A stretch of DNA of 64,000 nucleotides from Blasia pusilla (taxonomy: Eukaryota > Marchantiophyta > Marchantiopsida > Blasiales): NCBI GenBank assembly GCA_050084515.1, contig CM114274.1:18166001-18230000 (forward strand). The letters are read 5' to 3'. Both the position numbers and the translations under genes were made by a program. Within the stretch, counting starts at the first letter, position 1. Each line of letters begins with the position of its first letter. Below, piece after piece: positions 24,194 through 36,808 of the stretch. The notes under the pieces were generated by a model. That model was not told the DNA's origin. It ran no database searches and saw only the letters and a list, made by a program, of their open reading frames with translations.

Positions 24194-25223
24194 TTAAGTA
24201 GTTCCTGTCGTAGCCTTGCGACCATAGACCCCACGCCCTGGTTGGACGGTGCTTGAGACTGGGATGGGTGTAGAGAGAGAAGCAAGTGAAGAAGGTACCA
24301 TATGAGAGGAGGGAGACATTCTCATATAGTGTGAGTGCTGACCAAACAACGTGTTTGTGCGGAGCTTCCAAGTGTCAACCAAGAAACTCTTCACCACACC
24401 ATCTACTTTACGTGATTGGGATCCCCAATAGACATTACTTACGAGTGCACCAGCTTTGGGCAATGAATCAAGGCTACTAAATGTGTTAAACAATTCAGGT
24501 GCTACCAGCTTAGCAATATCAACATATGCTCTTGCTTTGTGTGTTGTGAATTTTGCGCAGGAGACCAAGTAATGACTAGAGATTTCATCCCCATCGTCAC
24601 ATAAGGCGCAAGAGTTTAGTTGTGTTCCCATCCTACTTTTCTTATGGTTCAAGGGGACTCTCCCCCCTTCTAAACTTGAACTTGATCCGGGTTCCCACGC
24701 AAGGGGTTCCCTGCAAATAGTTCTTCAGTTCTGCCTTCTCAAGATGTATCGTCAAAAGAGAAAGGTCAAACATTTTCATGGCTTCCTCCATGATATTCTT
24801 CTGTGAGCATTTGCCCACTGCTTTGGTTATGGTGTCCACGAATGCTTTCTCATCTTGGTCCCACAGTTCAAGCCCTGCTCGGAGCTTGGATGCTTGCACA
24901 ATCTCTTGAACCTTTTTTGTCCAAGATTTGGCCTGCTTTACGGGTCTTCTTTGGGTCTAGGTTTTCCCCATCATCTCTTTAGGATAGAGATGGGAGTCCA
25001 TTGTCTCCAACTGCCTCCGCCATTTCAACTTGGCGATGTCACGTCTATCCTCCAAGGGTTCCACACTTAGTTCTGATCTCACACCAACGCAGGCTGTTCG
25101 TGATGTAGTTGACATCATACCCAGAAACCCCTTCAATTGCACAACTTCCAGCCTATCCCTTTGTTTGGTGTTGGCATCCCACACTGCTGCCCCGTATTCC
25201 AACAAGGGACAAATGGTATGCAA
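24194..25223 (-). pseudogene. LINE C-terminal region
   Basis: The block CPLLEYGAAVWD with the following LEVVQLKGFLGM is the usual post-RT segment of LINE polyproteins. It is followed by a region ending with the CALCDDGDEISSHYLVSC zinc motif at about 24560-24620. At least one frame change separates the blocks. Confidence 0.75.
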
Positions 25224-26125
25224 AATGATAGAGCGCTTTACTTCTCATGTGATATCCCGGCAGTGTAGGAATTTGGACAGACCGTTCATCTTCTTGTGGC
25301 CTTTCTCAATAGTCTTCTTAATGTGTGCATCCCACATGCAATCTTCTGAGAATTCTATGCCCAGATAGGTGTATGTAGCCACACGGGGGATCTCTTGTTC
25401 GCCCCAGTACCATTGTTGGTCTTAGTCCTCCTCCTTGCTATTGAAAATCATCACACCGCACTTCAGTACATTTGCCTCCATGCCCCACATGTCACACTAG
25501 ATTTTGGTTAGGGAGATCATCTCTTGGAGTTGCTCTCCTGTTTCCTCGAGGCCACCGAAGAAAACATGAGGGCAACAGTAGATCTGTTGCCCACCCGTAT
25601 GCCTAGTCCACTATCCTCCATTTCTTCCAATAGGGAATTCGCAAAAATGTTGAAAAGGGTGGGGGAGAGCAAGCATCCTTGAGCCACTCCTTGCTTGATG
25701 TCGAATGTCCCACTCTTTTGGCCATTCACCAGAACTCTACTCATTGTGTTTTGGTACATCTTCTCCACCACCCTCCACATTTTCCCTCTCAGCCCCGCCT
25801 TCCGCAAGCTATAAGATAGCCCGTCATGCCATATAGTGTCGTATGCCTTCTTGAGGTCCAAGAAGAAGCAATAGGTGGGTTTCACCTCTTTTCTCCTACC
25901 CTGGATAACCTGACTGAAGGTGAAGATGTGATCCACGCATCCTCCGGCTTGCCGAAAGCTAGCATGGCCTTCCTTGATGACAGAACTCTCCTCCAAGTAC
26001 ACAGAGATCCTATTGTTGAGTATACGGTAGAGGAGCTTCCCGACTACACTCAGCAATGTAATACCCCTGTAGTTTCCAGGGTCTTCTCGCTCACCCTTCT
26101 TGAAGTGGTTCGCGATGACTTCCAC
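25224..26125 (-). pseudogene. LINE reverse transcriptase domain (catalytic box lost)
   Basis: Conserved blocks are NYRGITLLSVVGKLLYRILN, FLDLKKAYDTIWHDGL (first catalytic Asp) and QGCLLSPTLFNIFAN. Where a FADD box is expected the frame reads ALMFSS and then shifts; the other frame continues with ETGEQLQEM. The two catalytic aspartates are therefore gone, with a small deletion near 25560. The copy cannot reverse transcribe. Confidence 0.88.
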
Positions 26126-26155
26126 CCGCCATCTTTGTGGGATGACTTCTGCCCG

Positions 26156-27024
26156 CTAGACCAAGTTGAAGAGACTCACTAGAGAACGAGCCATAGCAAC
26201 ATCGCCATACTTCAACAACTCATTCACAAGCTCATCACCACCGCCTGCTTTGTGGTTCACAAGTTCTTTGATCTCTGCTCCCACCTCAGCCAGGGAGAAC
26301 CAATCGTTATATGGGTTGCCCAACTTAACCTCATAATCTACCTTCTCCCGTTGTATCTTAACAAAATCCTCCACCACCCTCTCGAAGTTCTGCTCTTCAA
26401 GGGATGTCCGAGCGAGCTTCCTACCTAACTCCTTGTAATGGTCTTCCAACACATGTCGGATCTGTTTAGCCGTGATCACCATTCCACCGTCTTTTCTCTT
26501 CAAGGCCTTTATGTCGTTTTTGTCCTTGGCCTCGCTCAATTTCTGCACTTCCATCCATAACTTTTTCTGATTTTGAGTGAAATTCTCATAGATGGATGGG
26601 TATGTCGTTTGGTTCAACGGGTTTTCTTGCGGAGAGCCACATACTCTGCCCACAAGGATGCATCATCCTTGGCTTTGGCACTTGTTACATACGCTTCCCT
26701 TCGTTTGGCAATGGCTGCCATGAGTTCCAAGGACCACCATTTGACGACTCTACCGCATATCATCAATTTCCTCCTGACAGCAATCTCGGCGGCATCTGTC
26801 ACTCCACGCTCCCACCATGCTAGCACCATGTCCACAGTGGTTCTTGTGAACCCAAAGGTCTTGACGGTTGATTCAATGAAAGTGTCAAATGCCAAGAGAT
26901 TTTCTTCCAGCTTGCCAATGTACACCTTCTTGTTGCCCTCATCTTGGAAGTCCTCTATCCTCCATTTCTTGATCACTCTCTTAACAGAGTCGATCATTTT
27001 AGCATTTGATGCAACTCTGTCCAA
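26156..27024 (-). pseudogene. LINE inter-domain region between endonuclease and RT
   Basis: Two overlapping open pieces (26156-26653 and 26614-27024) read as the linker typical of plant LINEs, with a WWSLELMAAIAKRREAY block and, nearer the RT, a KAGGGDELVNELLKYGD block that precedes the RT fingers. A frame change lies near 26630. Confidence 0.7.
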
Positions 27025-27036
27025 ACCAATGAATGA

Positions 27037-27880
27037 TCAGATCTTCCAATGTTTGTCGCATATCACTGTGCGTGTGTAGAGTTCCTCATCCACACCTATG
27101 TAGTCCATAATGGAGCTTTCATTCTCCTTGAAGTTGACCCTAGTCCAAGCCGGGGAACCCACCTTATGCCTATCATTCAGTGCCATCAGTTGAAGTTCCC
27201 TCAACATCGCGATCAGCCGTGTGCCATTGCCATTCACTCTCACATCTCCAAACATCCCGATCTCCGCTTGGGGATCAGTGCCTTGCCCCCACCCAGCTGT
27301 TGAAGTATCCCAACAAGACTATGTTCCCCTTTGTCTGGAACCCAAGGCAATCAGTTTTCACACTATCAAATGTTGCCTCTGTTACAGTAGCAGATTCACT
27401 GTTTGTAGGCATGTAAATACACCCAATATACATATCCCGCGAGTTGCACTCTTGTCGGACTTTGACCCATATGTTGTGTTCATACTCGAGCCCTGTGCTG
27501 ATGATCTCACACGTATCCACCATGAAGTCTCTGATGAAGAACCCGACACCTTTCATACCTCTATTGTTGTCCGCCTGAGTGTTGCTCATCTTTCCAAACC
27601 ATGCATAGTATGGTACATGGGGTATCTCCATTAACTTGGTTTCCCAAGTTTCCTGACCACCGCATATATGGATTTGATTTTCAGCAAAACTTCAGCAACC
27701 TCTAGCTGCTTCATTGCATGGATCAGTCCACAGAAGTTCAAGTTACCCAAGAGGAGACCTGTCACTAAGTGGGTTGGGGGTCGGCGGGCAAGTTTGTTGC
27801 GGAGGTGTGGCTGCTTGCAACATGGAACCTCTTCATGTGCAGGCTTTTCATCGCTGGTTCCTTGGAGAGCACTCAAGATA
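27037..27880 (-). pseudogene. LINE endonuclease (EEP fold) domain
   Basis: The visible motifs are GVGFFIRD, a Tyr-Met-Pro block (GCIYMPTNS), VLLGYFNSWVG (the usual GDFN is GYFN, so the Asp is lost) and SIMDYIGVD near the end. The family nicks target DNA to prime reverse transcription. The frame is broken near 27275 and 27630. Confidence 0.78.
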
Positions 27881-28014
27881 TTAGGTGTGTAGATCACTAG
27901 CGGTTTTGTGGAGATGGGTCTTTCCTTCAAGCTGGAACCACCCTCGACTACCATAGCCCTCCAGTTGTAGGCACGTCTCAATTCTTGAGACACCTGATTT
28001 TTGTGGCAAGCCAA

Positions 28015-28407
28015 TTATTGGCCTCCTCTGCCCTTGATAGACACCTTGAAGATACATTGACGGCCATTCATCATCCGAGTAACCCCAGCAGTAGGCAGGA
28101 ATTCAAAGCCCAAAGCTGTGCACATGATCTTAAATGAGACAAAGTCTATTGTGGGACGTACACCAAAAATGATCATGTGGAACCGTGGTCTCCTCCTATA
28201 GATCATATTGAACTCTCTGCCCAGATCCGAACTACGGGGGGGCTTTGATTGTCTCACATAAACATCCCGATATTCCCCACCCAGCTTGGGGATGCTGAAC
28301 TTTGGTATGTGCCTTTGATAGGTGAACTGATACTCCTCACAATCTTGGGAGGATGGAGATATATTGGGCTCAAGGCCGCTGATTATATGTAGAGGTTTGG
28401 CAAACAA
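28015..28407 (-). pseudogene. LINE ORF1-like segment
   Basis: An open piece of 130 codons lies directly upstream of the endonuclease and has no recognised domain. By position it is the end of the nucleic-acid-binding ORF1 or the upstream part of a single ORF. Its stop lies just before the endonuclease frame. Confidence 0.5.
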
Positions 28408-28916
28408 CTGATTTAGGATCTGGGGAGAATGTTTAAGCTCCTAGTCTGAGAGTCCAAACAGGGACTTGCTGTCCTATTTGTGTCGAGGGGCTGCCTCCAA
28501 GCGGCAGGGTGCCCAAATAGAGCCCGCTTGTTATCCCCAGAGATCATCATCACCTGCCAAGGTGAACAACCCTGGCATTAAGTTGCAAAGGAGGGCCCGT
28601 GAATCCAGCTTCAAAAGAAGGAGAGGTCTCCACTTCTCCAACTAAGTCCACTTGACACCTTACTTGTGGCACAATTTCCACAAGTCACATGGATTACAAG
28701 ACAGACTAATCTACATCTACCAACCACGGGAACGCCATCGCAAGCTCACTACATATTCCAACTACAATAATGGGCAACTCGATAGACAATATTGCAATAT
28801 TGCTTGCACGCAGTTCATTCATTATAAGCTACCTAGGAGCAATGCTTTAGAAAATGTTGTCCCAACATACCAAGCATGTCGGGACTTGTAGTTTTGGGGT
28901 TTAAACCCAAACATGC

Positions 28917-29215
<299 letters not shown>

Positions 29216-29268
29216 TTTGTAGATCGATATAGTAAGCTTTATGTGAATTGGGACATTGTAGTGATATA

Positions 29269-29567
29269 TGTCACATCCGACAGTTAGTGTTCTACCATGT
29301 TGATGGCATAGAGGGTCAATGGGTTGTTTGGATGTAACTTGGTCTTGAGGTATCAGATGAGGTTGAAAACATGTTCATTGTGTTGAGAATGTAGTTTCTC
29401 ACGATTTCCCTATGTTTCTCTTTGTCAATCAGGTGATCTACTAATTGGGTCAAGGGTCATTTGGTGACTTGTGCATGTAGGTTATTGATGGGATGGTTGT
29501 AAAAGAGGGAGAGATGGCTTTCCTAAACCATTTCTCTCAAGTTGGGCCTTTGGAGCAGCTAATACCT
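29269..29567 (+). repeat. Partial LTR (A repeat) of the element A family
   Basis: It starts TGTCACATCCGA like A1 (TGTCACATCTGA). It then follows A1 through 'gatgaggttga', 'ggtga.ct..t' and 'gatggctttcc..aagcc' equivalents, stopping at 'ggagcagct'. The B segment is absent. Confidence 0.65.
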
Positions 29568-29699
29568 TAGAGAAAAGTTAAATGTACTGAAGAGTATGAT
29601 TTCCAAATTTTCTCTAAGTGGAAAAGAAAATTGCTTCCAATATCTCAATTGATAGTGCACTCATTGATAAGGCATTGAATTAAAATCCAGATTCTAATC

Positions 29700-30790
29700 A
29701 CAAGGGGGAGTGAAGAAATCTTGGCATGACGCTATGGAGAAAGCATATGGATGCATGGAAACATATCCTATAGCTAAGGCTTAGATGTACACACTCACAA
29801 GGACCAAGGAATCGAGTCATGCTAGTCATAATACTAGGGAGGCGGCAAGTCATGAGACAAGTATGATTTATAAGAGAAAGGATGGTGTGATCCACCACAC
29901 CATATTTTCTCTTATAAACCATACTAATATATAAGGTTAAGATGGGAGAGAAATCAAGAGACCAACCCTTAAGACCAAAATGCGGGAAAAAAGTCCATAG
30001 GGTAAGATTGGTCAAGACATGCCCACATCTTGAGATAATTTTTGGGAGGAGAGATATGGAACTATTCACGGGAACTAAGGGCGAGGTAGGACGAGTGGGC
30101 GAGCCTTGAGATTAGTTCTTAGCTGAACCAAACTCAAGATTTTAGCCGCTCTCCCTTTTGGAAAATGACTCATGAATCATTACTTCTCAAGATAGGCGAT
30201 GATGCCATTAGACTAATCACAAAATACAAATGGAGACAAGACTAATCGTGAGGCGTGAAGATATAAGTCGAGATGGGTCCTTAGACATGAGATGCATAGA
30301 GTGTGGGGCAAGAGGAAAAGGGGAAAGTGATTCAAGATGCATCAGGATCCACCATGAGACTCATCCAATTAAGCCATATTCGAACGCAGGTTTGGGATTC
30401 CTAATACATATTTGGATTGAGAACCAAAAGGGTATCAATCTAAATGTGTATTAGGACATCCCATCTTAATCAATCCATTAAGATAGAGAGAAGGACCAGA
30501 AAATTCCAAAATTACCCATAGAGGGAGGGGGGATGTATATTTTCTCTTCTTAGTGACTCGTTACTTGAATAGGAATTGGACCACATTTTGTTTTTTGACC
30601 ATATTTTACTTCAGGAGCTTGGATAAACTTCAAGAGGTATCTTGAAGATAGCCACCACACTTTAGATTGGGTAAAAGATGGAGGGAGATAGCTCGTGACT
30701 TAAGGAAGGGCCTTTTTATGGGGTTGATATTCCCTTTGTATGACTCAATACTTGAGCCATGCAACTACTTCTTTAATTTTACCTCACGAG
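29700..30790 (+). repeat. Interspersed repeat R, copy 3
   Basis: This is a diverged copy of R2 over about 1 kb (shared blocks 'gagatgggtcc..agacatgagat' and 'aattccaaaattaccc'). It carries a 30-base imperfect hairpin at 29860-29925. It runs into the B segment of element C at about 30797. Confidence 0.55.
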
Positions 30791-31091
30791 TTTCATGCAC
30801 ATACACATCGCAACACAACATACATCCTTGCCATTGAATGCACACAAGATACCATACTAACTCATGGCATCTAACCATCAAGACGATCGAGTACAAAAAT
30901 ATCTCTAATCGTCTCCCTAGTAGGTGGTTAGGTCCCCCTAACTCTAGATAAACATCTATCCATGCCACTATGACACACATCTCTCAGAAGCAAAGAGCAA
31001 GAAGGCTGGCCATGTGGCCCCTTCGTTAGTTGCCTTTTTGTCACCCATGTCATAAACACAAGTTTGGATTTATGAATACCTAGTTTCTACT

Positions 31092-31241
31092 CTATGTACA
31101 TCTAGGACATATCCATTGTCCCCGAGGAATTCTAATGAGAGGTAGCAAGAGACATGCCATATGCCATCCTCTCAAACATCCATCACATACTAGCATAGTG
31201 GCTATACCATACGCAAACCCACACAATATACAATGCAAGTG
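31092..31241 (-). pseudogene. PHD finger at the C-terminus of element C polyprotein (domain intact)
   Basis: The minus strand reads CILC, then a spacer, CDGC, four residues, H..C, a spacer, and QWICPRC followed by Thr and stop. All eight zinc ligands of a C4-H-C3 PHD finger are present in the right spacing, as is the Trp before the last Cys pair. PHD fingers usually read histone H3 tails. The parent frame upstream is decayed, so the feature is marked pseudogene although the domain itself is uninterrupted. Confidence 0.85.
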
Positions 31242-31499
31242 TTCAAGAACTATGGTAAGCTCGAATCAACTGTACTATCAATGTTAGGAAGGTGGCATGG
31301 CGTAGAGTTATGAACATGGTCCTTCTAAACCATATCATTGCGTCCCTCTTATAAGAGAACACCAAATGGAAATACATCACGCACTCTCAGAATGATGTGT
31401 CATGCTGTTATATTCAACGTCGTAGGTGCCGTCTCATGCAAGTAGATATAGTCTTCTTGATAAAATCTCTCAATTATTGGTCCATAATCACCTCCCGGA

Positions 31500-33592
31500 A
31501 TAGTCACATACCTCAAAGTATCCCAATGTTGCCAAATCGTTAAGTTCTCAAACGCCATAGGCATGTTCTCGCAGGGCTGCGTTGGAACAACTTAGCCCTC
31601 CAAGAACATGCTCGCATCCATACATCAAGGTCATCAAGGTTCAACACCTCACTAACATCACGACAAATGGTCTCAAGTAAATCAAGCTCTTGGCCATAAA
31701 ACACAAGTACGGTGAGAAAGACACTAAGGATACCTGCCTACTAAACATGTATCCCATCGTCAACCACGATAATTATAGGTCCTAATATCCTAGATGATCT
31801 CTTTTCAAGCCAAACTTGGATAAACCTCTCTTCACCGTCTGCATAAGTCTCTCCTCTAATTTATCCGCTTCATGATGATCTCGCAAATTAGTATGTCAAT
31901 CAATCATCGCCTCATCACACAAGGCTTAAAACTCCCTGCAAAACTCCGTTCCCTAGTCTGTCAACATCTCAATTGATATTCCATAATGACTCAGCATTCA
32001 ATCTATTAAGGCATATGCTAGTCCCTCCCTTGCTTTCTCAAGAAATACAACCAACTCTATCCACTTCGAGAACTGTTTGATCCTTACCAACACAATGATG
32101 CTTCGTTAAAGATAAAGGTGTGTCCTATAAAATCCAAACTCCATCTATAGTCTAAACCCATGATTGGCATGGATGCAATTTTGGAGTCAGAACATTGAAT
32201 GATGCTTGGACTCGATCACACACCATACATCTAGCAAGAAACTATTGAACTTTAGTCTATATACCTCGCCACCAATATTGTATCTAGAGCAAGTTGTACA
32301 TCCACTTTACTCCAAAGTGACCCAACTCCTCATAGGCATGCCTCACTAAACGTCCTATCTACAAATAATAAGGCACTCTAACATCCTCCCAAACTTGTAA
32401 CACATGCATCCCCTCCGACCTGAACTGTCTAGCTCGCTATAGGATCCAATCTCGCTCTCTAGCACCTATTTTCCTTGCGATGCTTCCAATATACAGACAC
32501 TCCAAGACTACCTTATCCTCGTGAATATCTCAACCACATGTTTCCTCCTAACCGGTCTCTGAATTTATGGGCTCTCCATCAGACTCGCCATTGAAGTCTC
32601 AACAGTCTTGCTCTCATAGCCAACAAGCCCAAGTAGGCTAACGCGTGTCATCCAAGCACCATCTCCTCGAGACTCTTTCCATACCAAGGAGCTCCAATCA
32701 CATCTTGTTGACTCGGGCATGGGTTATGATTCAATCCATACGAGCCTTGGTTGAGCCTCCCAAGTTGATGTACTACTTGAAAATCATATTCTTGCTACAA
32801 TAGAGCGCACCTCGCAAGCTTCCTTATAAGCTTGTTAGACACCATCATCCACTTAAGTGGTTGATGATCGATCAATGATGATAATAAAAGGGTTGTGGAA
32901 TAAGTAAGACCTAAAATACGTGACAACCCATACTATAGCCAAACACTCATCCTCATATGAGTTATACTTTGCCTGTACAATGTTATTTGAGGGACTAGTG
33001 TAAGCCATTAAGCCATCATGAACTCACTATCCTCATCATCATGTTGGGTAAGCATGGTTCCAAGCCCCAACATAGTCCAATCTATATGCAAATGGAAATG
33101 ACTCTCCCTAATAGGTCTCCTTAATATAAGCGCGAACATCAATTTGTCCTTGAGCAGGTGAAATGCTCTCTCCTACTCATTCCCCTTATATCACTCTTGA
33201 TCTACCTTGGTCAACAAGGTGAGTGGCTTTGCAATCAAACTGAAATTCTTCATATATTATCGATAGAAATTCGCCAATCCCATGAATGCATGAACTGAAC
33301 TCACATCTCTAGGGCGTGGAATGCGTGAGATAGCCTCTGCCTTTGTCTACTAAATACCAAGGCCCCCTCAATATATCCTATGGCCCAAGTACTCGATTTG
33401 GTCGTAGAAGAACTCGCACTTGCGTGGATGTAGCTTGAGCCCACGTAATTGAAATCTTTGAAACACCTCCTTTAGAGATCGCTCATGCTCCTTGACTATG
33501 GTGCTAAAGACTATGATGTCACGAATATAACACTTAGCAAAATACAAACGTGCCAAGATCCTATCCATAACCCTTTGAAACTCTATTGGGGC
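31500..33592 (-). pseudogene. RT, RNase H and integrase remnants of element C
   Basis: The clearest block is at 33368-33592, with PIEFQRVMDRILA and a degenerate YIDD (CYIRDIIVF, one Asp lost). The integrase part near 31880-31990 shows a TD.GTEF-like block. Multiple stops are present. Similarity to A and B is evident block by block. Confidence 0.7.
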
Positions 33593-33959
33593 TGTCATGA
33601 CCATACGGATTATGTCGTAGAGTATAGTGTGCTAGTAGAGGCCATACCTTATGTAGGGCCGTAGTGTCTAGGTAGAGATGCGATTTCATACATAGGGTTG
33701 GGGGTTACTCAGTTGAGGGTGAATTTTCAGTAGGGCCCGCTCTTAGGTTGGAGGATATAAGGTGGAGTGCACTCAAAGAACAGTTAGTTCTTTGAGTTGA
33801 GCGTGTTGCGTTAGGAGTTAACCTTGGTAGTGAGTAGAGCTCTTGGCTATGGTGTTTCCCGCAAGCTTCGACCTAGATTCTCCCATCGTGGAGTGGGTTT
33901 GGCTCGATTGTATGTGATTCTATACGTGTTTTATGATAGTAGGTCTTTCACGGATTTCA
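33593..33959 (+). repeat. A1 terminal repeat of element B
   Basis: This 367-base repeat (TGTCATGACC...GGATTTCA) reappears at 45043-45409. It contains TATAA at 33756-33760 and a perfect 11-base hairpin at 33771-33797. The leader follows without a B segment. The word ctcaaagaact just after the repeat (33960) repeats an arm of the internal hairpin. Confidence 0.88.
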
Positions 33960-35599
33960 CTCAAAGAACTGGAGTAGATTGATGGTAGCTTCGATTGTGG
34001 ATCAGTAGGATCTTGGTAGGGCTAATTGTGTACTCGGCCGTGGATATTCGAGGCTTGTGGCCTATGTTGGAGGTGTCAATCTGGTGCGTGGTTGGTAGGG
34101 AAAGAAGCGCCTTGCTGAGAGCTTTGCAACGTGCTTTAGATCGACGGATTTCGTCTAAGGAGTTGGAAGTTATCAAGGATTGAAGATTCTTGTTCGTGTT
34201 CGACGGTTTTTCTGATTTGGAGAGCTTGGAGTGCGGAAGCTCTGTTGAAGTTCATCCAGATCAGGTAAGAGGTTCTTGTTGCTACTTGTATTGTGATCTC
34301 ATGTGAAGCTATCTGCTTGAGTGTGTGGAGCGTTGCGGATTTCTGCGTGCATGAAACTGGGCGGAAGCACTGTCGGATTTGCGATTCTGGAGGTGTATGG
34401 ACAACAAGTTTGTCTCATTTTTAGCTTGGAGTACAAAGCTTGGTTGTAGTTGATTTTTTGTGGAGAGATAGCTATGGTGGTCAATTGAATTCTGGTTGAA
34501 ACAGATTCAATTTTGGTCAAGGATTTGTGAAGTAATTACTGATCAAAATTTTGCGGACTAGCTCAAGGTCTCGCTATGGTGGACAGCGGATCGGAGGGGC
34601 TAGTTGGTTGGTGACTCGTTCATTGTTGGAGATGCCTATCCCATTGGGGGCGCCCTGGTTGGGCCTCTCTCCATAGCGAAGCATGGCAAACCATGGCGTA
34701 GCGTGGCGAACGGGGCGAATGGGGCATGTCTCGAGCATTTCGAGGCTTCGAGGCAACTCGTGGTAGCTCGGGGCGAGTGGCCGTGAGAGGCGGAGTAAGG
34801 AGCAAGGAGCAAGCAAGCAAGCTTGCTTGCTTGATCATGATGCAATTTTTGCAGGATTTGTGATTTGAGTGTTGCATAACTGGTCCCCATCTTTGGGCTA
34901 TTATGCTTGGAAGACGCTTAATTGCTGAGTTCTTAACTATGCCAGTGTACACACTGGTGTAACTCATTTGGTGTTGTTCGGAGATGTGTTAGGCGCTTTA
35001 TGCATCTCAGGTTTTTGGTTGATGTACCTCTAACGCATAGTACGGTGTAGCCTCTCCATGCATATGATATTTTCAGGTGTTGCGAGTCCGATTAGCACGT
35101 CATCGATCCGCAGCGGAGTAACTATTGCGTTAGAATTGTGTGGTGGGTTATGTGGATTCAGGGGCGCCACGCTTGGTGGATTGTGTTACCTTGATTTCCA
35201 TTTGCGATTGGAGGGTTGTCGTTGGACTTCATGTGTTTGGATTCCCTCTATCGTTGTTTCTTGCTTGCGCGCCCATTGTTAGGGTTGACGCTGATTTCCA
35301 GAGTAGTGTTACTCCTGTGTGCTACCGGTTGTGAGGCTAGAGTGATGACCAGTAGACCGTGGGAGGCTTCTTGTGGTGATGACAGGTTAGGTTGCCTACA
35401 TCCATAGCTAGTAGAGCTAGAATAGTATAGCGACATCAACGTCACTTGGTTACTTAGTGGTGGTAATTTGGTGGTGGTGCGGCATCGGCGTTGGTCATCA
35501 CGGAGTTGTCGGGTGGTCTGGTTGGGGACCGTGGTGCGGAAAGTGGTGGTTTCACACGGAGTGGATTTAGGTATCGGCTTTTTCACTTCCGAAGGTTAA
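33960..35599 (+). other. Long leader of element B
   Basis: About 1.6 kb lies between A1 and gag with no recognised protein. It contains a perfect 24-base palindrome at 34810-34833. Its length exceeds the element A leader by some 700 bases. Confidence 0.5.
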
Positions 35600-36808
35600 T
35601 GAAGAGAAAGACGAGGGTGTTCCAAACACCGAGTCTTTTACGTTGTTATCGAGTGTTGCAGCTCCATTGATTTGGGACATGGACGGGATATATGGGGCCA
35701 TAAAGGGCCCACGACGATACTCGGGTGCAGTGGGAACCATTGAGTTGGAGGACTTCATGCAGGAGTTTGATACGTGGTGTGATATGTAGATGTTGCGGAA
35801 CGCCACATCTTGGCTTGGAAGGGGTTGTTTCAGCACTTGGAGGGACCACCCATGGATGATTACCATGAGTTTAGGAAGGACCATGTTGCTGAGATTGAGG
35901 CGTGGAGACAATATTGGTCTCCAGGCTATGTGTCTATCACCCATGGTGGTATTGGTAGTAGTGCACCTACTATGCCAGCCAGCCCGACGTTGAGTGGTAC
36001 GAGTACGAGCTAGAGTGGGAGTATCAGTGGAGGTACTAGTGGAGGTACTAGTGCCCCACCATCGTTAAGCCCGGTTGCAGAGTTCTTCAAGAGGTTGAAG
36101 AAGAACTATCAGGGAGTGAAGACAGAGAAGTTGAGGAGTCTTCAAGAATTTGAGCGAAAGACTTGTGAGAGTCTTCGTGAGGCATACACTCGTATGCGAC
36201 ACTTGATTTCAGTTACCAAGGGTGTGACTGAGGCTCAGGCAATCCAGTTTTGGTATGGGATCTTGGACAGAGAGTTGCGCCATAGGGTACGTGATGCTAC
36301 TCTTATGAGTGATGATTCACCCACATTGACCCATGTGTTTGCTCTATCTGAGAAGATTGAGCTTAACATGGTGAAGGAGAGAGTGGTGACATCCGCATTC
36401 AAGAGGGGATATAACTACTACTTCGTGACCAAAGAACCCACCTCACAGTCTTGTAGTAGTGGTGGTGGTAGTAGTAGTGGGAGTTGTGGGGGGTACACAC
36501 GACCTCAGTCAAGTCCTAGAGGGACACTTGCGCAAAGACCATTGCCTTCATTTGTTGTCCCGCAGCAAGGACAGTCATGTTGGACATGTGTAGGTGATCA
36601 TGTTAGGAAGTTTTGTCCCCAAGAGGATGGGAGACGGACTTTGGAGGATGGGCCTCAGTCGGCCCCAACTCAGTGTGAACATTGCGGGAGACCAGGTCAT
36701 CCTCGAGAGCGTTGCTTTGATCTTCATCCAGAGTTGAGATCAGGCCGCGGCCGTGGTGGAGTAGCTCCGAGAGGCCGAGGTGATAGAGGTGGACCCGTTG
36801 TCGTATAG
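35600..36808 (+). pseudogene. gag of element B
   Basis: The N-terminal part (35600-35890) carries GTIELEDFMQEFDTWCD, then TAG at 35787-35789 where element A has CAG, and a frame change. The C-terminal 237 codons (36095-36808) are open: a capsid-like helical segment (KLRSLQEFERKTCESLREAY), a Ser/Gly linker, and two zinc knuckles. The first knuckle, CWTCVGDHVRKFC, has CX2CX3HX4C, one residue short of the norm. The second, CEHCGRPGHPRERC, is a standard CX2CX4HX4C. The tail is an RGG-rich run. Its role is RNA packaging and the virus-like particle. Confidence 0.88.

Larger units (their letters stand above)
30797..33592 (-). mobile_element. Element C: truncated retrotransposon of the same family, minus strand
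   Basis: Reading from 33592 downward, the order is reverse transcriptase from the block PIEFQRVMDR, RNase H (about 32690-32950), integrase (31500-32450), an intact PHD finger (31092-31241), a purine-rich run and a B segment ending near 30797. The sequence stops exactly at the first base of element B, and its upstream half is not found on the other side of B. The A2 repeat is absent. Confidence 0.8.
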
